The position numbers and the translations under genes were made by a program. Source: Phallusia mammillata (Eukaryota > Chordata > Ascidiacea > Phlebobranchia > Ascidiidae). Taken from it: a stretch of DNA of 64,000 bases. The notes beneath the pieces were generated by a model. That model was not told the DNA's origin and did no database searches. It saw only the letters and a program-made list of their open reading frames with translations. The DNA lies in the NCBI GenBank assembly GCA_003260075.1, contig QLIY01000332.1:91611-155610 (forward strand), written 5' to 3'. Shown one piece after another: positions 42,001 to 52,700 of the stretch (its first letter is position 1; every line of letters starts with the position of its first letter).

Positions 42001-42277
42001 GCTCTGCTTGTCACTGTGAATGAAAATGGTAATTGCAGTTGAAGATAGCAACTAATAGATCGTGTGCAGTTAGTGCTCTTTAGCACGTACTTGAAGTGTG
42101 GCGAGAATAAACAAGCGTCACTTCAAGGTTTCGCAAACCTGTTACCGCAAAGATCCGTGCAGTTTCCATCCTGTCATAGCACACCAAAAACTTGTTGTTA
42201 CTGTGTTGTTAATTTGTTCACAGCGAAACCCCAGGGTCCACAACACATCCAGGGAAAACCTCTTCGTTGTTCTAGTG
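30781..42277. other. Gene-free stretch before the hAT cluster
   Basis: No recognisable gene. Open frames at 31994-32308 and 35154-35534 (plus) have no identifiable domain. Near 32415-32450 there is a tRNA A-box-like sequence (TAGCTCAATTAGCACAGTGG), possibly the head of a decayed SINE. A 65-base G run lies at 38987-39051. AT-rich stretches around 39970-40000 and 41700-41900 look like ordinary non-coding DNA. Confidence 0.4.
38987..39051 (+). repeat. Poly-G tract, 65 bases
   Basis: Sixty-five consecutive G on the plus strand, preceded by CAACC and followed by AAGACAACA. No coding frame or transposon end is visible beside it. Confidence 0.95.
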
Positions 42278-42325
42278 CAGACCTGGGCATTTTACGGCCC
42301 GCGGGCCACATCCGGCCCGTTGGCT

Positions 42326-42408
<83 letters not shown>

Positions 42409-42924
42409 TTAAAACATTAATCCAATATAAGTCTATTTATGCTATGCATGAAATACGGCAATTTTGATGTTATTTAAAAAAGCCATTTGTTATGTAGGAT
42501 TACGGAGTGACGCACGTGCGTAGGCGAACAGCTACGTGTGATGCTGGTCAAAATCGTCATAAAACACAAGTTGTTCAACCCCTTGTTACGCGATAAAGCC
42601 TATAGTGCTCTTTTGTGTCAAAATAATACAGCGGGGATGGGAAAATCACATAAATCTGATTTTTACAAACTGGAAAGCTTAAACGCGAATTTGATCAACC
42701 TATTGTATAAAAACTTTGGGTTTTAACTTTTCAGCGTAATATTGCAAGCTAAATGGCCATTTTTCATGTCAATTTACCCGCTTATTTTTTATGCAAACTA
42801 TAAATATTTGCATTACAACGCTCAAATGCGGAATAAAGTTTAACCAAGTTATCGTTGGTTTGGCCCTCGGACATAAGTCAGGTTTCTTATGTGGCCCCTT
42901 TTAAAAATTATTTGTCCACCCCTG
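42278..42924. mobile_element. Non-autonomous hAT element containing a poly-G tract
   Basis: The element starts CAGACCTGGGCATTTTACGG and ends, read inward on the other strand, CAGGGGTGGACAAATAATTT. It is flanked by an exact 8-bp duplication, TTCTAGTG, at 42270-42277 and 42925-42932. Eight-base duplications and CAG-type ends with GGCCCGCGGGCC motifs are typical of hAT MITEs. It is 647 bp, 82 of them a G run. No transposase frame is visible. Bases about 42556-42840 resemble about 55672-55970, so the two elements share an internal module. Confidence 0.85.
42326..42407 (+). repeat. Poly-G tract, 82 bases, inside the hAT element
   Basis: Eighty-two consecutive G start right after GGCCCGTTGGCT in the left arm of the hAT element and end at ATTAAAACATT. 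The tract produces meaningless polyglycine frames on the plus strand. Confidence 0.95.
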
Positions 42925-43167
42925 TTCTAGTGTTACATCAGACAAAAGGGTGCATTGGGTCGCAGCATCGGTTATAAAAGGAGGTTGTGAGGCAAAAAGA
43001 GCAATGGATTTAATTTCAATTTTCAACTTGAATCCCAGTTAGCCAGTGGAGTACACAAAAGCATGTATCACACTTTTGGTACCTTCTTGTTAACATATTT
43101 TTACCTTTCGCCAATTTATTCCATACGCTAACGACGTGCCATTTCCAACTAGCTTATTTGCCTACGT

Positions 43168-43497
43168 CAGGGGTGTCCAAACTTTTTTTAACGGGGGCCA
43201 AATTTTACCAGGTAAAGACGCCCGCGGGCCAAAGTTTTTTCAGAATTAAGACACAAATTTACAGGATTTAAGGAAATTTTGTGATTTTGTTGAGTCAGCA
43301 CCTTCCTTTTTACCGGTAAATGAAGTTCAATGGAAAGCTTTTGCGTGATGTAGCGTCGCCAAAACCCAAAAACTTAATCCAAAGTTCCAAACTATGGCGG
43401 GCCATACGCAACACAATTTAAAAAAAACAGCCGCGGGCCACTTAAAATGCCGTCGGGGGCCGCATTTGGCCCGCGGGCCGCAGTTTGGACACCCCTG
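43168..43497. mobile_element. hAT MITE with perfect 16-bp terminal repeats
   Basis: A 330-bp element whose two ends are perfect inverted copies of CAGGGGTGTCCAAACT. It is flanked by the 8-bp duplication GCCTACGT at 43160-43167 and 43498-43505. The interior carries GGCCCGCGGGCC motifs like those of the element at 42278. It lies 241 bases beyond the NUP155 stop codon. The first AATAAA I see for that gene (minus strand, 43115-43120) is beyond it, so the MITE may sit within the 3' UTR. Confidence 0.92.
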
Positions 43498-43737
43498 GCC
43501 TACGTGAACCATTTCTCGGACATGTCCACTTGCGATCAGGTTATATTCCATCAATGCCAAGTTAGCAACCTTATCCTTTGTTAATACTCAGCGAGTCATA
43601 AACTCAGTCACGATTTGGCGGCAGTCAATTAGTGTACTGAACTTTGGTACGTGATAACAATTGATCTAACCAAAAAACACATGAAAAATGGCAGTGTTAG
43701 GCTGTTGCGCCGATAAACGGGAAACAATGTTTTTTCG

Positions 43738-46700
43738 TCATGTGTGTGTCCGTTCTTGCATGGCTTCAAGGCCAGCCTGGGTACGTCTCATCAGCGCTAT
43801 CAAGTGGCGAACTTGCTCGTTGGGAGACGTGATAGATCGAAGTTCAACTAGATGGAGAGCCATAGCGTCCAAAGAACGATTAAGCAGATGGCGTCTGAAA
43901 ATCAACTAGTATGTTAGCAACTGTTTTAAGGTAATGTAGGAAAATGGCATACTGACCTTTGCTGACCGGAAGCGTATCTATGTGCGTCAACGAGAAAGGT
44001 ATTTAGAAGTTCGTTAAAGACGCAAAGCAAGTGATGTGGGTTGCCATATCCCGCCCAGCAAGGGAGCTGAAACAAATAAACATACGGTTAACGCAGCTGA
44101 TGTACTTAAATACATTGCTAAAGGTTTCGATTGTGAGAAATGAAACGGTTAATGCGAATGACCCGTAAGTGAATTTGTCGAAACAAAACCTGTTTTTTAC
44201 CTTTTGTGCGTGAAGTTTTCCATATACTTCAAGTAATTCGATAAGTGAAACTCCGATCTCTAACATACATGAATAAGTCCAAGTCACATCCCAACCTCGA
44301 CCGCATGAAATTTTTTCGAGGTAAGCCACCAGTGATTCTGCAAAGTTTACAAATCATTTCGTGACTCAATGTCACTGACAGGCAGCCCCACGCATCACTT
44401 CTTCCTTGCAACGGATTTAACGCAGATCTTTTACTTTCTTGCAGACTTGGGAATTAATCAAATGGCCTATTTCGTCCCATTAGGGTAAAAGGCACCAATG
44501 AACCTTTGTTCACTGCATGCAGTTCTAGCTTACCTATGGGAAAGTAGCGACGAGTCGAAACGTAACGTTTTCCCAGATCGATCAGCTTCAGTTTAACGAT
44601 GGCTGCTTCACCTTGTGCACCTCCGCCACTGCTACTTGGCTTTGACAACTCTAAAAAAAGCACAGATTCATAGAATATAAATAGATCGCAATTGAATGAA
44701 AGGGTATCCCTAATGTGTCGGTAACAACAGTGTAAGGTCTGGAGTTTGAGTCACTAACAATAGCAAATGGATTTACATCCACTCGACAGTATAATATCCC
44801 GATGTTGTAAATAAGGCGAAAGGGTAAAATCTATGTATAGAAGGTATATGTTACCGTGTTCGACGATATTTTGCCATAAAGCTTCAACCAGAGCTGGGTC
44901 ATGAAGTCCAGCGCAATGCACGATCGCCAGCTTGCATTCTGCTAACTGGTACGGCTCCGCAAATTCGCGATATAACTAAAAAATATATATACTGAGTTAA
45001 TTAACCGACCTCGCTACATCTTATTAAAGCAACCAACATCAAATACATTGAGAAAAGATAAAATTAGAGACAAACATCAATGGTTTTGTGTTCATGAGCC
45101 GTGCTAACAAATACAGTGGTAACTTACAGTTGTTATGTCAACGAGATGTGAGTTGAGTTTTGTCACTGCCTCATTCTCACGCAAACTCTTCAGCTGATCC
45201 AAAGTCTGCATTTGAATTTCTGCGACCTATATCACACAGCAAACTGTTTTCAAGCTCCCTTTCGACTATACACCGCTAATTTGCACTACTAATAACAATT
45301 GAACCGTTATCAATACCACGTATTTAGTAAGAAACACACGTTCTCTGGCAATTATGTATTTCGATGAAACATTTCACGAACAGTATGAGTTGATCTAAAG
45401 GTTTTCTGTGGGTTTTTAAACAGTTTATTTAATAATTTTTTTATCAAGGTACTGTTTTTTCAAATACATAACATGGCTGGAAACTTGTTTTAAAACACAA
45501 ACAATTCGTAAAATATAGCAGGAAAAGTCAAAAAATACCTCAAGTTTTTCCTCAAGCTCGTGGAGCAGTTGACCTCCGGTCGCTGAATCCGCTGTCACTG
45601 ACGTCACACTTCTTGCGTTGATTTTGGCACGTGACAAGTTTTCGATGCGTTCTGACAGAGGACGATCTGACCTTTTGAAGAATAATTTTGTATAGGTAAT
45701 ATAGGCGGTATTTGAATAATGTTGTTCAAAGGCATTTTAACAAAATATTAGTTGCAACATTAAAAAAAGGTGTAACCCAAGATAATATATAGATTAGTGA
45801 CTTTCAACAAGTGTTTTCAACAACCGCAAGAAATGCATTAGTCCATGGAATACTAGTCGGAAGACACAGATTTAACACAAAGGGAGTAAATAGCTTTTTA
45901 TTTATGAAAGTAATCATCAATTAATTATCACCGGTATGAGTATTCCATCATGATTCGCTTTTTTTGTTGTGTAAAAATAACCTCCTTGTGTCATAATAAC
46001 CGTGTAACTGCGTTGGCCTGTTGCTGCTTAAGCACAATACAATTAATTATGAGCTTGTTTGTTTTATTGAACGTTATAAAATTTCATTTAGTGTTCCGCA
46101 AAATTATTTTACTGTATAAAATGTTCTGTGACTTCAAAAAGTTTGAAAAAAAAACTGCTTATAAGAAACAAAAACCTATAACGCTTATTCATACCCTGGT
46201 TTTTCAGCGAGATTGGCAAGAATCTCTGCCGCGGCAGAATGTTGACCACTTCGTTCATAATACTGCCACAAGAGATCGCTGCCCTCCGCGCCAATGGTCG
46301 AAGGGTTTTCTTCTTGACTTGCAGCTACACGTTTCAAAAATGACTCCACGTAGGGCGATGACACCTATGGATCAGATATGAAGTATTGTTTATTATTAAC
46401 ATTATGATTGTTACTGTTGTTGGTACTATTAATAATATTATTACTATTAATACTTTTATTACTATTAAATTGTTTCTGTTATTAATATTATTATTGCTAT
46501 TTAATACCATTAAATATGTAAGATGAAACTGAAACTTTTTTCATTTTTTTAACAGTTGGTTCCAACTAAACTAGAATGGTTGATTACCGGTATTGTTGAT
46601 TAACTTAAAAAATAATGAAAATATGCGAAGTGAGTTTTCCGAAATCAACATTAAAATCAGTTTTTAAGTTGAAATACATTTCGGTGAAAACGTAAAAAAA

Positions 46701-49700
46701 TCGCCAGGGTAGTTAATTTTTTTGTCACAAGTTTCAATGGCGCTATGAAGCACATTCAACCATGTTATACTTACACATAAAAGTTGTGCAGTCAGTTTCT
46801 TTTGCATCATCCACTCATATATTGTGACATGAAGCAGTTCGTCTGACGAATTAAGGGCTTTCTGCAGACATCTCTCCGCCTAAAAAAGTCTCCGACGTTT
46901 ACAACTTAATTTCAGACTTAAATTGCCAAAGCTAATTTTGTAGTAGGCGTATACTAACAGTACAGTGTTGTAAACGGGCCTGAAATTGAAGCCAGAACCT
47001 GAATCGTTATTAAAAGGCAAGACGTTTTGGGGCTATTTGACATAACGTCAGTTACATCTATTTAAAAATACTTACACAGAGTGTAAAGTCAGGCCCGAAT
47101 CAAGTCTGGTTTTTAAGAAACCTAAGCCCGAATCCGGTCCACTTACAACTCTGTAGCAGTGATTATAAGGCAAAATAGACAAGTAAAATCACATAAATAT
47201 GGAGCATTGTAATACCACACCTGCTGCTGGGCTTCTTCGGGTTGTAGGGGGCTTGACAGGGAACTAACCCCAGTCGGACTGGTGGTGACTTTTGGGGGTC
47301 CGGGTTGGGTTGGGACGCTCGGTGCTTGCGGCTGGCTCTGACCTGCCGTCATCAGTTCGTCAAGCATGTCGATAATGCATTTGTAACATTCGGCCCTGCA
47401 CAGTGGGTAAAGATCATTAACTTCTCAAAACCATGTTCGTTTTAAAGTCTTAGTTTCTTAATTGCCTAAAAATGTCAGTTGATTTAACAAGAAATGTTTA
47501 TTATAAGTAAGAATGTTCATTTTTTCGTTCACTTTCTGGCAGGCTTCGGAAACCCCCTTCCTAGTGTTTTTTATCCCGCAAAACTGTTGCAAAAAAGCGA
47601 AGTCTAAAATTGCTTGTCGTTGACTTGTTAATGGTATGTAGCTAGTGCGCGTGTGTAGGTTATAAAAACAATACATACCGGAGACCCTAAGGCATGTCGA
47701 AGTTACCCCTTTGAGAATCAATGCACCACCGACAAAGAACCTCTGGCCTAAATAACTACTACAAAAAGCTGGTTCAAGCGTTTTTTGGTGTTTCTGTGTC
47801 AAGTATTCAACCTCTTCCTTCACACAGTATTGCGCAAGACTGTGTTTATCTTAGTGTATTGGGTACCTTGATTTACAAACTGAATATTTTCGCAAAATTT
47901 ACCTTGCGAGATATGCTTTACGAAACTCGGGGTCCACCTCCGGGTCGTTATTGGCTTGTGGGGAATGATAGAGCTTCAATGCAAGGTTGTCCTCGTCACG
48001 CTTTAGTGCTGCTCTTAGACACAAATCCACAGCTCCAGTGTAGAAGCGAACTGCAACAATTCACGCATGGTTATGCTACACGCATTGATTTCTTTGTTGT
48101 TGTTTTTCGTTTCCATTGAAAGTATGAACTGGCACACATACATACTTAAGTGTTGTCAAGTTTATTGAAAAAATCCCTTTACGTCGCCTTTTTTCTGCGC
48201 TCGTATCTAACATACTGTACCATTGCATACAAACCGGCATAAATAAACCCCTAAGCGCAATACTAACGAGATTTTATACACGATAATGTCAACATGTCAA
48301 CACTAGGGATGGGCCGAGCCGAACCAGAACCCGAGTACTCGGTACCGAGCATCGCTGTTTTTGATGCTCGGTGCTCGGCCGAGCAGTTGCACAAACTGAC
48401 CCGAGCATTAAATTTGCACATTTATGCCCTGCTAACATACGTAACTAGTGTTCGAAACGGTATCTATGAACAAAAACGAATGATTTTTCAAATGTTTTAG
48501 ATGGTGGAAAAGCGCGTACTTTATGGGCATGTCAGCTTAAAAAAACACCGCTGGTGACGTAAGAGACCTTGTAGAGCTAGCAGTGCTGGATTAAGGGTCT
48601 GCTGGCCTGTAGGCACATTTTATAAGTGGCCCGAAAATCAGGGTTGCCAACTAAAACAATAGAATTATCAGTGTTGCCAAATCATTGTCACAAAGATCGT
48701 TGTTGCAACTATAACATAGGGTACCGTGCAAAAACTTGGTCATATGCCTAACTAAATGACAACTTTGCGCGTTTTTGCTATTGAAAAGGCGTCAACTCGT
48801 TTTTGGAGGTCAATCAAACAGAGCTATTAAGATAAATACTTAATTTCTACTGATTTCAAAGTGGCCTGGATTTTTGACTGGCCTGTAGGCACGTGCCTAC
48901 TTTGCCTAATGGTTAATCCGGCACTGAGAGCTAGAACGTAGAAAGGGGATTTTTTGTGACGTCATAACGCACCGAGCGTACTCGGCCGAGCACCGAGCAT
49001 TAACGTGAGAAGCTCGGTGCTCGACCAAACAGAACATTTGCAGTTTTGGCACATCCCTAGTCAACACAGTCTATAATTTGTCGAGAATCTATACTTTAGC
49101 CTGTAAAACGTAACACGTCAATATTCATTACATTATTATTATGCATACACTTTTTGGTTGTAACCGCATAATAATCCTTTTTAAAACTAAAGACATGGCA
49201 ATTAAATGTTGACCGACCTGCTTGAAACTGTTGGACGACCACTGGCAGATTGACGGAGTGAGCGATCTGTTGGAAAAGATGAGCTGCCTCAAGTAGTTGG
49301 TCTTGTCGTTGTGATGGATGACTTTGACGAGCTGCACTGAGTAACTCGCTCGCCTAAGAACACGACAAATTGAAGCAAAGCCCTTATTTCTGACTTGGAA
49401 AGTTTTGTGCTGGTTTTAGTACAAATTTCGGTTTGTGGAATATTTGGGTAATGATCATGTAAAAGAGCCTACTACACATCCTCTTATCTCCAAAGGCAAA
49501 AAATCTAAATGTCCTCCTTATCCTGTGTTTACTCAACATATTTTCGTCTTTATGAAGCAATTAAAATACATCTTGGGCTTAACCCCACTGGAAATGTAGA
49601 ATTTTTAACATATTGTACGTTGTCGTATTTTGTTTGTTACGAAAACTAAGGTAAACTTTACATTTGGTTTGGTGAAATTTGTCAAACATACTTTTTCTCT

Positions 49701-52700
49701 GGGCTTCAAATGTAATTAGTTATAAAGTTTGGCAACAATGTTTGCTCTTTTGAGGATGAAAATATGGTGAAAATATCCTAAAATGAATCTAACTTTCCAG
49801 GTGTCATACTTGTGCGTTGCTTTATAAAACGGCGATTTCTTAACATAAACGGTCGATGTGGGATTTAAACCAACAACCTAACGATCGAATGTCGAAACAT
49901 TACCTTGGAGCAGATTGCGTCGTCGGGTGAATACAAAGACGGACAGACTTCCCGAAGTTGACCACTCAAAGCGTCCACTGTGTTGTTGTCATCTATGTAT
50001 TTGGTCACTAACGTAGAAATTAAAGCACTACACAGCTGGAAATGAATCATAAAAAAATGTTAGAAACAAATCGACGAAGGTGGATACATTTCAAAACAAA
50101 GAGATAACAACTTACGTTTTCTCCGTTTAGCACAAGTTCATTAAATGTGGTCGCCTTTAACACGATTTGGTGACTCTGAAACCATAAAGTGATCACTGCA
50201 GTACGGTAAGTTCAGATTATTATAGTCTTGGTTTGTAGTTTAATGTTTTTAAACACCTAAATGCGTTATACCCAGTGGTGGGATTCAGTCGGTTCTATAG
50301 AACCGTCTCACGGAATTTTATGTGATCAGCGAACCGGTTAGCATCACTGGTTACTGTCAATGGACTTTTTGTAACAGAACCTGCTGAAAATATAACTTTT
50401 GTGATAGAACCCACCACTGGTTATACCTCAAAGTTTTCACATGCAACAGCAGGCAGACGGTGCGGTCGACTATTTTAAACACGTCGGAAAAGTCTCACCT
50501 TTTCCAGTGCATCGAATATGACATGCAACTGGTGATGAAGAAGTAACCTCCACAAACCGAGCACTTGCACTGTACGGTTAACCAACTCGCCCATGAACTG
50601 CATGGATGCCAGTTCGGCTGCCACTGCTTCTGCTGCGAATAAGAAGACGCTCAGCTGTTAAGTACCAAACTGAGGCAATAGAGCCTTCGCTTTTTGCAGT
50701 CTTTAGCGCATGGGCTTCCAACCTATTTTGTACTTCTCATATAAATTTGTAAAATTTCAAAATCCAAAACTTTCTCTCCGAGCCCAATGGGTTCGCAAAC
50801 CGCAGGTTCGAAATCAATGCTTTAGTGGATACAATAGATAAACGTAATATGTACAAGATGTTCTACAGAAATTCGGGTTGTTATTTTGGTGAAAATGTTT
50901 CGTTTGTTGGAGGTGTCTTTACCTAAACTGCGTCTCTGCATCTCGTGTTGAACGCTCATGTTCTGCTCAGGTCTTCCGTATCCTTGTGTGTACATGCGGG
51001 AGGTGCGGTCATGAGAGGAGTGGGCGTGGTCTCTGAAATATCAACATGTGTCCCGTTTTAATATACACCATGGTCTATTTAGAAGAGGGGCGCATTTCCC
51101 CCTGTACTATTTTGCATTGGTCACAGTCTTGCCAACCCTATGACATTTACGAAACCAGATAATGGCTATAGCAGAGGTTAACAATATTACACGTTCTCAT
51201 TTAGGTTAACTTTGCTCAAACATATATTGGTACATGATTGAGTGTCTTGACGTTTAAAGTTAAACTTCGTCGCAAAGTTTTTTCCAACCTTGTTCATGTT
51301 ACTCTCACACTGATTGATACACCACTCACCGTATCGGCACTTGGGTATTACAATATTTGGTCACAAAATTGCGAAAGGAAATTAAATTTTCAAGGACTAT
51401 TCCAATTACTTCCTCGTCGAGCCGACTGATAACCTACAAAGTAAAAATCCACAGGAAATATATTAAACGTGTGGTGGAAGTTCGTTCCTAAACGATGAAC
51501 ACATAATGTATTGATAACAGATTTTTGTACTATTGGCATGTTTTGAGAAGACTTGGTTGTGAGAACTTGGAAACTAATGGTTCATGCATAGTGCACTAAT
51601 AAAAAAAGCAAAATTTTGTAATTGAGCGATCTTACCCGATGAACTGAGGGATATATACACAACACACTGTTGCAAAACTTATTATACCAGACTTGGTAGT
51701 ATGTACTGAACAAATGCACAGGTATGTTTTGTGGCAGTGTAAATGGAGCTTGGATTTTTCTTCCTTCTCGTTAACTATTTAAACTTACGAAGCATCGTTG
51801 CTTTCCACCCTCGGACACAACGTAATCTTCAACAAGTTTTCCCTCCCAAAGAGGACGCATGATGCGAGAGAAAACCTTGTAAACTCCATGTTGTCGCTCC
51901 GAGAAGTACAACAACTCTGTCACTCCTGACTCTGCAAACGAAATACAAGTCCTTATACACATATGTGAAAATACAAGGTTTTGAGGTAAAAGTACAACAG
52001 ACCTGTCACGGGTGTGGTTGCTTGTGTAGTTGTCATAGGTTGTAGGGATTGCTGGAATGGTTGTTGGTTGTTCACTGGTGGTTGGATGGTAGAGGCTCCT
52101 GGCATCGGTGTGCTGATAACAGGCACTAGATGGAAAAAATACATTTGACATCAAAATGGAGAGGGGTGAATTAACCGTAATTGTCCTTTGTTTACTGCTT
52201 GGGTTCTGTTCGTTGTAAGCTTATTTTACACTACAGAGAAAAACATTACACTACAGAAAAACACTACAGAGAAAACTTTGCACAATCGACAAACACGAAA
52301 AAGCCTCTTACATCCACCAGGCGTTCGCATCATGCTCATCTGAGGCTGCTGACGGTCAAATGCTCCTCCAATGGGAGACATGGGAGCGAGAGTGGGAAAT
52401 CCGGGAGGAGAGGCAATAGAGGAAGGTCCCTGGATGTTGGTGGGAGGTTTCTGTGAAGGAAGACCTCCGTGATGAAGGAAGACCGCAACCGCTCGCTCGG
52501 CTATGTGACGTTCCGTGGGGACAGCGGACATCGCAATTATGATGCAACAACATAGCGCTTCACCGTTCTAAAAATCAAAACAAGTCAATTTAGTTGAGAA
52601 AATGTTATATCAATGTTGAATGTCGCAGATATTCCTTACAGACCTTATACTGGTGGCATTGAAACTTTCCTAATTTTTTTACATTCCCTTGTGCTTTTGG

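Noticed and set aside
42064-42420. Two plus-strand frames ending in long polyglycine
   Set aside because: The polyglycine is the 82-base G tract within a hAT element. Both frames are artefacts of the homopolymer.
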